A stretch of DNA of 64,000 nt. Source: Elusimicrobia bacterium HGW-Elusimicrobia-3 (GTDB lineage: Bacteria > Elusimicrobiota > Elusimicrobia > Elusimicrobiales > UBA9959). The notes beneath the pieces are model-generated. The model saw only the letters and a list, made by a program, of their open reading frames with translations, searched no databases and was not told where the DNA came from. The stretch is taken from positions 1-64,000 of the forward strand of contig PHAL01000007.1 of NCBI GenBank assembly GCA_002840355.1. Reading direction: 5' to 3'. Shown here in pieces: positions 41,287-52,550 of the stretch (within the stretch, counting starts at the first letter, position 1; every line of letters starts with the position of its first letter). The translations under genes and the position numbers were made by a program.

Positions 41287-42363
41287 TCAGGCTCCCAGGA
41301 CTTCCTCGTAGGAACGCAACATTCCCGCCAGCGAGAATTTCTTTTCGAGGTCCGAGTAAGCGTTTTCCGCCAGGGCCCGGCCAAGGGCCGGGTCGGCGGT
41401 CAGCCTGTCTATGGCCGCGGCCAGGGCGGCCGGGTCGTTCTGCGGTACTATCAGGCCGGTACGGTCGTGATCGATAAGTTCGCGCACCGCGCCAGGGCAA
41501 TCCACCGAGACCACCGGCGTACGGCAGGCCATGGCCTCCAGGATAACGTTCGGTAGTCCCTCGAAATCCGAGGTCAGGGCGAAGACCGCCGCGGCCTTGA
41601 TATGGGGGTAGGGGTTCTCCAGGTGGCCCGGCAGCAGCAGTTCCACTCCGAGCTCAGCGGCTCTTCGCTCCAGCTCGGCCTTCAGCGGACCGCGTCCCGT
41701 TATTACCACCTTTTTCACGCTGCTGCGCGCCGCGGCTTCGATCAGCAGGCCGTAATTCTTCCACCGGTTCAGGCCGCCGCAGGCGGCTATATAACCGGAG
41801 AAGGGCGTCGGGTATTCAGCCGCTTTCCTCTCCGTTTCCGCCGCGTCTACTCCGTTGAGTATTACGGAGACCAGCGCCGGCGGCACACCGAAATTCCCCT
41901 CCAGGTCCCGTTTGACGCAAACGGCTACCGCTACGACCCTTTCCGCGCGCCGGTAGAGGCGCCGCACCAGGAACGCCTTCAGCCCCGGGAAAGGCTCCAG
42001 CCCGACGCTGACCGACGGCGTCGTGGCCTCGGTGACCACGGCCGGAACGCCGGCAAGCGCCGCGGCGGCGAGGGTTATGATGTTGACGCTCCAAAGCGAG
42101 GAAAACACGCGGTCCGGCCGCGCGCGGCGCAGCAGGCCGAAGAGTTTAAGGAACAGGAACAGCGAGGCCGGGCGCAGGGCGGTAGAGAGGTCGTGCAGCG
42201 GCACTCCGGGCGGCAGGCGTTCCCTGTCGCCGGGAGCGGAGCTGAAAACACAGAGTTCCGGCTCGAATCTTTCCCTGTCCAGCGCGCGCAGGATGGCCAG
42301 CGTGCGCTTTTCCGCCCCGCCGCCGTAGACGGAGTAGGAGACGAAAAGTATTTTTTTCCTCAC
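41287..42363 (-). CDS. Glycosyltransferase family 4
   Basis: A 358-aa GT-B protein. ILFVSYSVYGGGAEKRTLAILRAL is the N-terminal loop; YIAACGGLNRWKNYGLLIEAAA starts the second domain; HIKAAAVFALTSDFEGLPNVILEAMACRTPVVSVDCPGAVRELI carries the E-G-L-P-N-x-x-x-E-A nucleotide-sugar motif; TGLIVPQNDPAALA follows. It starts with GTG 42363, which overlaps the stop of the upstream gene (GTGA). Together with the next gene it forms a two-gene minus-strand unit inserted in the mostly plus-strand glycan region. Confidence 0.9.
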   Translation of the reverse strand: MRKKILFVSYSVYGGGAEKRTLAILRALDRERFEPELCVFSSAPGDRERLPPGVPLHDLSTALRPASLFLFLKLFGLLRRARPDRVFSSLWSVNIITLAAAALAGVPAVVTEATTPSVSVGLEPFPGLKAFLVRRLYRRAERVVAVAVCVKRDLEGNFGVPPALVSVILNGVDAAETERKAAEYPTPFSGYIAACGGLNRWKNYGLLIEAAARSSVKKVVITGRGPLKAELERRAAELGVELLLPGHLENPYPHIKAAAVFALTSDFEGLPNVILEAMACRTPVVSVDCPGAVRELIDHDRTGLIVPQNDPAALAAAIDRLTADPALGRALAENAYSDLEKKFSLAGMLRSYEEVLGA

Positions 42364-43328
42364 GCGGCGCCTCCGGGCAGGACGAGGCCGGAGAACAGGG
42401 GCGAGCGCAGGTCCGGGAGCAGTTCATGGCCGTGCCGTTCCTCGGCGAGGATGAAGCTGTCCTTTTCGCGGCGCAGCGCCACGTAGGCCTCGCCGTTCTC
42501 GTACCTGGGGTTGCTCTGGCTGATGATCAGCCACCCGCCCTCGCGCAGGCTGCCGTGCAGGTTGGCCACGGCCCGCTTCATCTGCGCCGGGGTGAAATAG
42601 GCCTTGTTCAGGACGTTGGCGCACTTGATGGCCGCGGCCGTCTCCGGCAGCGTACCGGAGAAAATGTCGAAGGGCAGAAGTTTCGCCTCGGGGAACAGGG
42701 CGGCTACTGCGGGGTTGAGCAGGGAGACGGACCGCGCGTCGGCCGGCACCTCGCGCGCCGGCAGGCCGAGGCAGAGATACAGGAAGAGGAACTTGACCGA
42801 GACGGCGCCGTCTTCTTTGTCGTAGAAGACGCGGAAAGGGCCGATATCCTTGTACCGGAAAGCGTCCTGCCTGTCGGTCAGGAGCACGCCGCGTCCGCCG
42901 CGGGCCTCCAGCAGGCCCAGCGCCGAGACGCCGTCGGATACTCCGACTTCCGCGATCAGGCCGTCCGGGCCGGCCTTCTCCAGAGCTGCGCGGTCGGCGG
43001 CCGGGGCTCGCCCGGCCGAGGTGGTCTTGAAGGTCGGCCCGCTGCGGAAGAGGTTCATGGCCGCGGAGAACAGCGCGCCCTGTCGGGAGGGCGGCAGACC
43101 GGACCGGCGGATCCCCTCGAGTATGTCCGGGGTAAACTTTATCCTGGCGGCAATCAGCAGTTGGCGCAGGCCGGGGGTATTGATGCCGCGCAGGAACAGG
43201 CGCAGCGCCGGCAGTGTGTCGCAGCAGAAACCGCTGCGCAAGATCATCCTGAGGATGGTTTTCATTTGTCCCAGCCGCGGCGCGCGCCGCCGGCGGATAA
43301 CTGATTTAATCAAATAGTAGCCGCGCAT
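42360..43328 (-). CDS. Methyltransferase-like protein of unknown role in glycan cluster
   Basis: About 322 aa. The central part has a Rossmann-type methyltransferase layout: DGLIAEVGVSDGVSALGLLEA (motif I-like), LLTDRQDAFR, KLLPFDIFSGTLPE, then IKCANVLNKAYFTPAQMKRAVANLHGSLREGGWLIISQSNPRYENG, which resembles the post-motif III segment of chemotaxis-type or sugar methyltransferases. The first 100 residues are basic and helical and I do not recognise them. The start is uncertain: ATG 43328 or ATG 43265, neither with a good Shine-Dalgarno. Its stop overlaps the GT4 gene. Confidence 0.6.
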   Translation of the reverse strand: MRGYYLIKSVIRRRRAPRLGQMKTILRMILRSGFCCDTLPALRLFLRGINTPGLRQLLIAARIKFTPDILEGIRRSGLPPSRQGALFSAAMNLFRSGPTFKTTSAGRAPAADRAALEKAGPDGLIAEVGVSDGVSALGLLEARGGRGVLLTDRQDAFRYKDIGPFRVFYDKEDGAVSVKFLFLYLCLGLPAREVPADARSVSLLNPAVAALFPEAKLLPFDIFSGTLPETAAAIKCANVLNKAYFTPAQMKRAVANLHGSLREGGWLIISQSNPRYENGEAYVALRREKDSFILAEERHGHELLPDLRSPLFSGLVLPGGAA

Positions 43329-43414
43329 TGAAAGAGCGGAGCCGGGTAATTTATATAATCTAAACTGGCGCGGCCCCGGGATCTCTTTTGAGGCCGGACC
43401 GTGCCAGAGGAAAA

Positions 43415-44098
43415 ATGCCGGACGATAAAAATATTTGGGAACATTTTCAGAACGAGGCGGCCGATGTCTTCACGGGCAGCGAGTCCCGCCTGTCTTTCCT
43501 GTCCGCCGGTTTCAGGGCCGGCGAGAAGGTGCTGGACATCGGTGTCGGCAACGGTAGGCTGGAAGAACTTGCGCTGTCCCGCGGCGCGGACGTCTACTCG
43601 CTAGACCCCGGCGAGAGGACCATCGAGAACCTGCGGGCCAGGCTGGGGCTGGGGGAGAAGGCCGCGGTGGGCGGCTCGGACAGGATCCCGTTTCCGTCGG
43701 ACCATTTCGACGCCGTAGTTATGTCCGAGGTGCTGGAACACCTTGCGCCGGACGCGATGCTGGCCACGCTGGCCGAGGTGCGCCGGGTGCTGCGCCCGGG
43801 CGGACGCTTCCTGGGGACCGTGCCCTGCAACGAAACCCTGGCCGACCAGCAGGCGCTGTGCCCGAAGTGCGGGGAGAAATTCCACCGGTGGGGGCACCGG
43901 CAGTCCTTCACTCCTGAATCCCTGTCGGCGTCCCTGTCGGGACGGTTCTCCGCGGTCAGCACCGAGAAGAAATTCTTCGTGACGTGGGGGGCTCTCAACT
44001 GGAAGGGGAAGCTGCAGGGCGCGTTCAATTACGCCCTTTTTTATTGCGGCCTGCTCAGCGACGGCCGGCAGAACATCTATTTCAACTGTAAAAAATAA
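43415..44098 (+). CDS. Class I SAM-dependent methyltransferase
   Basis: A 227-aa protein. VLDIGVGNGRLEELALSRGADVYSLDPG holds motif I and the acidic end of strand 2; IPFPSDHFDAVVMSEVLEHL and LAEVRRVLRPGGRFLGTVP are motifs II and III of UbiE/COQ5-like enzymes. A CPKCGEKFHRWGHRQSF insertion looks like half a zinc site. ATG 43415 is chosen because AGAGGA lies 5 nt upstream; an in-frame TTG 27 nt earlier has no such signal. It is divergent from the 42360 gene and the last member of the glycan cluster; the substrate is unknown. Confidence 0.83.
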   Translation: MPDDKNIWEHFQNEAADVFTGSESRLSFLSAGFRAGEKVLDIGVGNGRLEELALSRGADVYSLDPGERTIENLRARLGLGEKAAVGGSDRIPFPSDHFDAVVMSEVLEHLAPDAMLATLAEVRRVLRPGGRFLGTVPCNETLADQQALCPKCGEKFHRWGHRQSFTPESLSASLSGRFSAVSTEKKFFVTWGALNWKGKLQGAFNYALFYCGLLSDGRQNIYFNCKK

Positions 44099-44115
44099 AA
44101 ACGCCGGCGGCGGCG

Positions 44116-44997
44116 CTAGAAGAGCTTTTTCAGGTCGAGCCCCAGCAGCGGGCCCGCGCCGGTGCGCACTACGGCGCGGTGCTCGTCGTACTGCTCGCCC
44201 AGGTAGTATCGGCCCCTGAACCCCCACCCTGCCCAGAGCGAAGCCTCCCAGCCTTTAGCGGGCCTCAGCGAGGCCTTCGCCCCCGCCTGCGTCTGCTCTA
44301 GGAATAAGGACCGGTCTTTGTCTTCTCTCCCGGCCAGCAGGTACTGTCTGAGCTGTATGCCGCCGGAGAGAGCCAGCGTAAGCGCGGGGGAGAACTTGCG
44401 GGAAATCGAAAGAGAGAAATACTTGGGCGGGAAATACGAGGCCTGCAGCGACGAGGCCTCGCTGATCTTCCAACGCAGCGCGAACGGGAAGAAGACGGTG
44501 AGCCTCTCGCCCGTATAGCTGTAGGACAGGTAGGGGAAGGGGACGCCCTTGAGGAAGCTGCGCCGCGAGGAATAGTTCACGCCGAACATGACGGAGTGCG
44601 GGCCGCGGCGGCGCAGCACGGTGCTTGCGTCCAGGTTGATGTCCGTTTCCGAAGGGGAGTTGAAGGGCCGGTCCGAATTGCTCCTGGCCCCGGCGCCGAA
44701 AGTCCATTTTCTGCCGGCGGCGCGCAGGCCGAAGGAGGCGTCGTAAACTTCGCCGGGGAACCAGCCGCCGGTCCAGGTGCGGTGATGTTCAACCCCGGCC
44801 GAACCGGAGAAGGAATAGCCTCCGGCGCGGCCCAGTCCTAAGGCGGCGCTCAGCCCGGCCGACCTGGAATCGAAGCCGTCGCGGCCGGAGAAAGTCGAGG
44901 AGAGCAGCAGCGAGTCTTCGGCCGGAGGCCGGCCGCGCCCCTGGGCGGCGGCGAAGGAGGGCAGGAGGAGGAGCAGCGCCAGCGGGAGCGTTTTCAT
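44116..44997 (-). CDS. Probable outer-membrane beta-barrel protein
   Basis: A 293-aa protein with a signal peptide (MKTLPLALLLLLPSFAAA). The mature part shows repeated alternating polar/hydrophobic strands rich in Gly, Ser, Tyr and Trp (SGSAGVEHHRTW, WTFGAGARSNSD, LSYSYTGERLTVFFPFALRW, LTLALSGGIQLRQYLL, WEASLWAGWGFRGRYY) and ends in Phe, as outer-membrane barrels do. About 12 strands could fit. I do not recognise a family. It starts 1 nt after the stop of the zinc-ribbon membrane gene, so the two are one operon. Confidence 0.65.
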   Translation of the reverse strand: MKTLPLALLLLLPSFAAAQGRGRPPAEDSLLLSSTFSGRDGFDSRSAGLSAALGLGRAGGYSFSGSAGVEHHRTWTGGWFPGEVYDASFGLRAAGRKWTFGAGARSNSDRPFNSPSETDINLDASTVLRRRGPHSVMFGVNYSSRRSFLKGVPFPYLSYSYTGERLTVFFPFALRWKISEASSLQASYFPPKYFSLSISRKFSPALTLALSGGIQLRQYLLAGREDKDRSLFLEQTQAGAKASLRPAKGWEASLWAGWGFRGRYYLGEQYDEHRAVVRTGAGPLLGLDLKKLF

Positions 44998-44998
44998 G

Positions 44999-45709
44999 TC
45001 AGTATAGCCTCATGTTGCCGAGTTCCACCGGCTCGCGCCTCAGCGCGTCGCGGCCTATCAGGTAAAAACTGTAAAATATGACCGCGGAGCCCAGGAGGAA
45101 AATGGCCCTGCCCACCCCTTCAGGGTGCGCTATCAGGCCTACCTCCGTCAATAAATAGGTCCAGTCGTGCGTGCCGCCGCCCACCAGCGGCAGCTCCTGC
45201 TTTATCGCGTCGGCGGCGTAGATGCTGACGTTGAGCAGGCTCTGGCCTGTCCAGAACAGGCAGAGCTGCCAGCCCAGGTTGGCGCCCTGCCGCAGGAAGT
45301 GGACCAGGCAGGCGGCCGGGATCAGCAGCTGGAAAAGGGTGCCGCCCAGCGTCGTGATGAACTGCCCGAAGAAGCCGAGGAAGACGTGGCCCGCCTCGTG
45401 GAAGGCCAGGTTGATGTAATCGAGGAAAGAGAAGTGCTTGTCCTCTCTCAGCCACTGCAGGTAAAAAACGAACAGCCCGCCTATCAGCGCGAGCCGCCCC
45501 CAGAGCCTGGAGGCCGGCCGCTCTGGCCCGGCGGCGGCCGCCGGGGCGCCGCGGAATTCTTCCAGGGCCCGCCGCGCCCTGGCCTCGGCGCGCTCCTGCG
45601 CGGGGATGCGCAAATGCTTGAAGCAGGCGCCGCAAAACTCGGCTTCTATGGAATTGTGCGCGCCGCAGTAGGGGCAGTTCACGCTGTCGGGGGCGCCGGT
45701 ATTTTCCAT
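44999..45709 (-). CDS. Zinc-ribbon membrane protein with HExxH motif (M50-like)
   Basis: A 236-aa protein. Residues 12-33 form a four-Cys zinc ribbon (CPYCGAHN, FCGACFKHL). After a charged linker come four or five hydrophobic helices. The first holds NLAFHEAGHVFLGFFGQF, an HExxH motif in a membrane context, followed by TLGGTLFQLLIPAACLVHF, as in site-2-protease-like M50 peptidases. No C-terminal DG motif is clear, so proteolytic activity is not assured. ATG 45709 is divergent from secA; a TATAAT hexamer lies about 10 nt before it. The outer-membrane gene follows immediately. Confidence 0.65.
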   Translation of the reverse strand: MENTGAPDSVNCPYCGAHNSIEAEFCGACFKHLRIPAQERAEARARRALEEFRGAPAAAAGPERPASRLWGRLALIGGLFVFYLQWLREDKHFSFLDYINLAFHEAGHVFLGFFGQFITTLGGTLFQLLIPAACLVHFLRQGANLGWQLCLFWTGQSLLNVSIYAADAIKQELPLVGGGTHDWTYLLTEVGLIAHPEGVGRAIFLLGSAVIFYSFYLIGRDALRREPVELGNMRLY

Positions 45710-45775
45710 GGTTACGGAAATTATAGTAAGTTGTCCGGTATTTATAAACGCGTTTAAAAGTTGTTTAATATCACC

Positions 45776-48418
<2,643 letters not shown>

Positions 48419-48439
48419 TCGCGGTAGACCGGGGAAGGC

Positions 48440-48565
48440 GGAGGACAAGGGTACGCCTTCTCCGGGTACGTTCGGCCACACCGTGGCCTCTCTCTTTCAC
48501 TCGTGCTCGGCGCTGCGCAAGCCTCGCACTCGTGAGGCCCCTGCGAAGGCATACCCTTGCCCTCC
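48440..48565 (-). repeat. Structured repeat element, copy 2 (candidate non-coding RNA)
   Basis: 126 bp between secA and lnt, matching copy 1 (20114-20240) when read on the minus strand. The closing arms 48440-48460 and 48545-48565 pair at 19 of 21 positions, though their sequence is unrelated to the copy-1 arms. The 84-nt core keeps GCAGGGGCCTC, GAGTGAAAGAG, the GGCCAC-GGT-GTGGCC hairpin and CGTACCCGGA. The first core hairpin changes from GGCCC/GGGCC to GTGC/GCAC while keeping the GAG/CGA internal loop. No T-tract follows on either strand. Confidence 0.75.
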
Positions 48566-48587
48566 GCGCGCGGAGTCCTGAATATAG

Positions 48588-50087
48588 ATGTTTAAAAAAA
48601 TCCCGCTGATCGTTTATCCCTTCCTAACTTCCCTGCTTCTCGTCCTCGCCTATCCGAAATTTGATTTGGGGTGGCTGGCCTGGGTCGGGCTGGCGCCTTT
48701 GTCCTATTACCTGCTCAAGGTGCGCACTTTCAGGGCGGCCGCGCTGGGCGGGCTGGGCTGCGGTTTCCTGTTCTACCTGGGCATACTTTACTGGATCTAT
48801 CCCACCATGCGGGCCGGCGGGGTGGGTCCGGCCGTTTCTGCGCTGGGGCTGGCGCTGCTGGCGCTGGTGCTGGCCGCCGAGTTCCTGGCTGTTTCGGCTT
48901 TCGGCTACCGGCTGCGCAAGGCGGGGCTCCAGGCCTGGCCTTATGTCTTTGCCCTGGGCTGGTTCGTCATGGAGTACGGGAAGATTTATCTGAGTCAGAA
49001 GGCGGTCTGGTTCCCTTGGTTCATGCTGGGTTATACCCAGGCGGACTTGCTGCCGCTGGTGCAGGTGGTTTCGGTGACGGGCATTTACGGGCTCAGCGCG
49101 GCCGTCTGTTTTACCGGGGCGCTGGCCGGCGCGGCGCTGGCCGCCGACTGCCGGCCCGCGGCCAGGCTGCTGCGCTTCTCGCCGGCCCTGCTGCTGGTGG
49201 CGGGACTCTGGTACTTCGGGCAGAGGGAATTGGCCGGCGCCTATGTGCCGGAGCGGTCGCTGCAGGTGGCCCTGCTGCAGCCGTCCATAGATCTTTACGC
49301 CAAGTGGGACGCCGCCGAGGCGGACAACATAAAGGCGAACATCGAGGGACTGCTGGCTGGCGCGGGGGGCGCCGACCTGGCCGTGTGGCCGGAGAACGCC
49401 CTGCCCTGCTGGATAGACGAGCCGGCTTGCGAGGGTTGGCTGCGCGGGGCCGCCGCGCGTTCGGGCGCGGAGGGGAATTTCGTGGGGTCGGTTTCCAAAG
49501 GGGGGGGGCGGCATGTGTCGGCCTTCCTGCTGGACAGTTCCGGCACGGTGCGCTCCTCGTACAATAAACGGCAGCTGGTGCCGTTCGGGGAATATGTGCC
49601 GCTGCGGGGGCTGCTGGGCAAATTTATTCAGCCGGTGGCCGCGCTGGGAGAGTTCGAACCCGGCGCCCCGCGGCAGAGGCTGGCGGAGTTCGGCGGGATA
49701 AAAATAGGTTCCGCCATCTGCTACGAGTCCATCTTCCCTAACCTGTTCGCCGGCGACTCCCGGGCCGGGGCGGACCTGTACGTGAATATCACCAACGACG
49801 GCTGGTACCTGGACACCGCCGCGCCGTACCAGCACTTTAACGCCAATATCTTCAGGGCCGTGGAGACGCGGCGCTCGGTGGTGCGGGCCGCCAATAACGG
49901 TATTTCCGGGGTTATAGATCCCTGGGGGCGCGTGCTGGCCCGCACGGCGCTCAACGAGCGTACGGTGCTGCGCGCGGCGGCTCCTGTGTATGTGGAACAG
50001 GCTTTCTTCCCCGCCTACGGCCACTGGGTCGCCGGGGCGGCCCTGCTGCTGGTGCTGGCTTTCCTGCTGGCGCTGCTCTTCGCCTAG
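48588..50087 (+). CDS. lnt: Apolipoprotein N-acyltransferase
   Basis: A 499-aa protein. Six or so N-terminal membrane helices (residues 5-200) are followed by a nitrilase domain with the catalytic triad: Glu in VWPENALP near residue 269, Lys in YNKRQLVPFGEYVP and Cys in GSAICYESIFP; NITNDGWY and RAANNGISG follow, and a last helix ends the protein. It adds the third acyl chain to lipoproteins in the periplasmic leaflet, a Gram-negative function. No Shine-Dalgarno is seen; TATAG lies next to the ATG. The 3' end overlaps the convergent PAS gene by 4 nt. Confidence 0.94.
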   Translation: MFKKIPLIVYPFLTSLLLVLAYPKFDLGWLAWVGLAPLSYYLLKVRTFRAAALGGLGCGFLFYLGILYWIYPTMRAGGVGPAVSALGLALLALVLAAEFLAVSAFGYRLRKAGLQAWPYVFALGWFVMEYGKIYLSQKAVWFPWFMLGYTQADLLPLVQVVSVTGIYGLSAAVCFTGALAGAALAADCRPAARLLRFSPALLLVAGLWYFGQRELAGAYVPERSLQVALLQPSIDLYAKWDAAEADNIKANIEGLLAGAGGADLAVWPENALPCWIDEPACEGWLRGAAARSGAEGNFVGSVSKGGGRHVSAFLLDSSGTVRSSYNKRQLVPFGEYVPLRGLLGKFIQPVAALGEFEPGAPRQRLAEFGGIKIGSAICYESIFPNLFAGDSRAGADLYVNITNDGWYLDTAAPYQHFNANIFRAVETRRSVVRAANNGISGVIDPWGRVLARTALNERTVLRAAAPVYVEQAFFPAYGHWVAGAALLLVLAFLLALLFA

Positions 50088-51520
50088 CCCTGGGGGCCCG
50101 CCCCGGAGCCGGCCTTCTTTCTGCCGCTGGTGTCCACCATCATACACAGTAAGCCGTTGGTTTTTCCGTCGGGCCCGAGCAGCGGGGTGCCGGACAGAGA
50201 GACCGGGACGGAGATGCCGTCCTTTCTGAGGGCCTCCGCCGCGTAGTCGTTTATCGTTTCCCCGGCGCGTATCCGCTCCATGAAAGCGCGGAATTCTTCG
50301 GCCCGCGGCTCCGGCACCAGCGGGTGGCGCCTGCCCAGCGCTTCGCCCTCCGCCCAGCCGAACATCCGTTCCGCCGCCGGGTTCCAGGTGTTTATGACGC
50401 CCTCCAGGTCGGCGCAGACTATGGCGGCCGGGGAGTTGTTCATTATCGCCTTCAGCTTTTCCGCGTTCTCCCTGAGGGCGGCTTCGTTGCGCTTGCGGGC
50501 GGTGATATCGCGCAGGGTGCCCTCCACCCCGGTAGGGATGCCGCCCGGGCCGCGGCGCAGGTGAGCGTTCACCGAAACCACTATCGGCCTGGCGTCCTTC
50601 GTCTTCAGGTTCACCTCGTAATCATCCACTTCGCCCTTGGCCAGCAGTTCCATCAACAGCTTCCTCCGCTCGCGTGGGTCCTGGTACACCTCGTGCACTG
50701 GCCTGCCCAGCAGTTCTTCCCGGCTGAAACCGGAGTATTTCTTTATCGACGGGGTGATGTCCGTCAGCCGGCCGGCGAGATCCGTGGTGTAGGCCACTTC
50801 CTGCACGTTGTTGTACAGGTGGCGGTACAGCTCTTCCTTTTCCCGCAGCAGCTCCAGCGTGGCGGGGGCGCTCCGGCGCCAGCGCCTTATGGCGGCCATC
50901 GCGGCTAGCCAGGCGAAAAGGGATAAGCCCAGCGCCAGTATTCCGGCCAGCGTGTCCTTGAGGCGCAGGCGCCGCAGGGCGCTGGAATCTTCCCCGGTCA
51001 GGGCCTCGGAGGCGTCTTCCAAGCTGCCCATCGCTTCGGCGTAGGCTCTTTTGTGCCGGGTGTATTCCGGAGAAGTCAGCGGCCCCCGCGCGCCGCGGCC
51101 CGCTATCGCCGCGCGCTCTATTTCCACCATGCGGAGATTGGCGGCCTCGAGCCGGTCCAGGGTCGGCGCCAGGGCCGGGCCGTAAGGCCTGCCGCGCAGG
51201 GAGGCTATCAGTTCCTCTGTTTTCGGCTCCAGCGCCCTGTAGCGCAGTGCTTGCTCCCTGTCTCCGGAGATCGCGGCCACCTGGGCCGCCAGCGTCATCG
51301 CCTGGTCCAGCACGCGCAGGCGCGCCAGGTCCTTGTCCAGCGCTACATGCTCGGCGTAGATATCGTGATAGGCCCTGTGCAGGCGCCAGGAGTAGACCGA
51401 GTGCGCCGCGATTATGAAGAAAGTGATGGCCATGGCCGCAAGGAAGAACCTGGTGGGCAGGCCGTAATGGTCGAATCCCTGGTCTTTTATATCCATATGC
51501 GGGACTATCGCGGCCTTCAT
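50084..51520 (-). CDS. Membrane protein with two PAS domains and no output domain
   Basis: A 478-aa protein. A helix at residues 25-45 and another at about 193-213 enclose a helical periplasmic sensor region. PAS 1 starts ELYRHLYNNVQEVAYTTDLAGRLTDITPSIKKYSGFSREELLGR and is followed by the PAC-type GTLRDITARKRNEAAL. PAS 2 starts KLKAIMNNSPAAIVCADLEGVINTWNPAAERMFGWAEGEALGR and ends MMVDTSGRKKAGSG. The gene stops there: no histidine kinase, GGDEF or other output module follows. It may signal through a partner, or be a truncated receptor. It overlaps lnt by 4 nt. Confidence 0.85.
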   Translation of the reverse strand: MKAAIVPHMDIKDQGFDHYGLPTRFFLAAMAITFFIIAAHSVYSWRLHRAYHDIYAEHVALDKDLARLRVLDQAMTLAAQVAAISGDREQALRYRALEPKTEELIASLRGRPYGPALAPTLDRLEAANLRMVEIERAAIAGRGARGPLTSPEYTRHKRAYAEAMGSLEDASEALTGEDSSALRRLRLKDTLAGILALGLSLFAWLAAMAAIRRWRRSAPATLELLREKEELYRHLYNNVQEVAYTTDLAGRLTDITPSIKKYSGFSREELLGRPVHEVYQDPRERRKLLMELLAKGEVDDYEVNLKTKDARPIVVSVNAHLRRGPGGIPTGVEGTLRDITARKRNEAALRENAEKLKAIMNNSPAAIVCADLEGVINTWNPAAERMFGWAEGEALGRRHPLVPEPRAEEFRAFMERIRAGETINDYAAEALRKDGISVPVSLSGTPLLGPDGKTNGLLCMMVDTSGRKKAGSGAGPQG

Positions 51521-51607
51521 GGCCGCGCGCTAACTGTATATATGAAGTCCTTCCCCCCTGACTGTATTATAGCCTAAAACTTTTAGAAATCAAGGCCGGG
51601 ACGGTGT

Positions 51608-51640
51608 AAATAAAAACAGCCGGCTTTTAGCCGGCTGTTC
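51608..51640 (-). terminator. Intrinsic terminator
   Basis: On the minus strand an ACAGCCGGC/GCCGGCTGT hairpin with a short A-rich loop is followed by TTTTTATTT. It lies downstream of the secreted Cys-repeat gene. Confidence 0.88.
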
Positions 51641-51665
51641 TCTGTCTCGGGCACTCGGGCAGTGG

Positions 51666-52550
51666 TTAGGGTCGGGCGAAGTAGCCGATGACGTAGTAGA
51701 AGCCTTCGCTGCCGTAGGCGACCACCTCGTGGGTGACCACGGCGGCGCCGTCGTACTCCAGGCGGTCGGCCATCTCGAACATGCGCTCATAGGCGTCAAG
51801 CTCTACCTTGAAGACCTGGCTGGACTCGATGGCGAGCGGGGCGGGGGCCTTGTAGGCTATGCGGAAGCGGTACTCGCCGAGACCGTTGGCCACTATGGCC
51901 TGGTTGGTCACCTCGGTCTTGGCGAACTTGAAGTAGTTGGCGGCCCAGGTCATGACCTCGGAGGCCTTGGCGGCGGTGGGGTACTTGCCATAGCTGTCGT
52001 AGACCTGCTCCGTGGAGACGGCTTTGAGACCGAAGGCCGGCTTGATGGGGCGGATGATATGGGTGGCGCAGGCGCCGGCCGGTTCGCCGGTGGAGAAATC
52101 GGGCTTCTGGGCCGGCTCTACCAGAATGGCGCCGCTCTCGCACTTGAACAGGCACTTGTTGTTCTTGAACTCGGTGAACAAGCAATAGTCCAGGGTGGCG
52201 GGGGGCTGCGGGAAGGGGTTGTGCTGGTTGTTGATCTGGTTCCAGATGGAGCCGGCGTCCGGGAGCTGCTTGGCGCTGTCCCTGTAGTCGCCGCCGCCGC
52301 ATTTCTCGTATACGCTGTCGGCGCCGGGGTTGACCGGCTTTATCTGGAAGGTTTCGCCGCTGCGGCACTTGAAGCTGCACAGGCCTTCCTTAAGACCGGT
52401 AAGGTAGCAACTGTCCGGGTTGGACGGGTTGGGGAAGGGGTTCACTTTTGAGATGCCGGCCGCTTGCATGGTCTGCAGGCTGGTGAAGTCGGCGGCCAGG
52501 GCCGGGGCGGCCAGGGCGAGGGCTAATACTAAGGTCGAAATCATTTTCAT
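51666..52550 (-). CDS. Secreted protein with two cysteine repeats, unknown function
   Basis: A 294-aa protein with a signal peptide (MKMISTLVLALALAAPALA). Two similar Cys modules follow: NPFPNPSNPDSCYLTGLKEGLCSFKCRSGETF near residues 37-70 and NPFPQPPATLDYCLFTEFKNNKCLFKCESGAIL near 110-142, each with C-x8-C-x3-C. The C-terminal half (EQVYDSYGKYPTAAKASEVM to the end) is an alpha/beta region of no recognised family. The start has GGAGG 4 nt upstream. It lies next to the tandem C11 peptidases and is divergent from the first; a functional link is only a guess. Confidence 0.6.
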   Translation of the reverse strand: MKMISTLVLALALAAPALAADFTSLQTMQAAGISKVNPFPNPSNPDSCYLTGLKEGLCSFKCRSGETFQIKPVNPGADSVYEKCGGGDYRDSAKQLPDAGSIWNQINNQHNPFPQPPATLDYCLFTEFKNNKCLFKCESGAILVEPAQKPDFSTGEPAGACATHIIRPIKPAFGLKAVSTEQVYDSYGKYPTAAKASEVMTWAANYFKFAKTEVTNQAIVANGLGEYRFRIAYKAPAPLAIESSQVFKVELDAYERMFEMADRLEYDGAAVVTHEVVAYGSEGFYYVIGYFARP

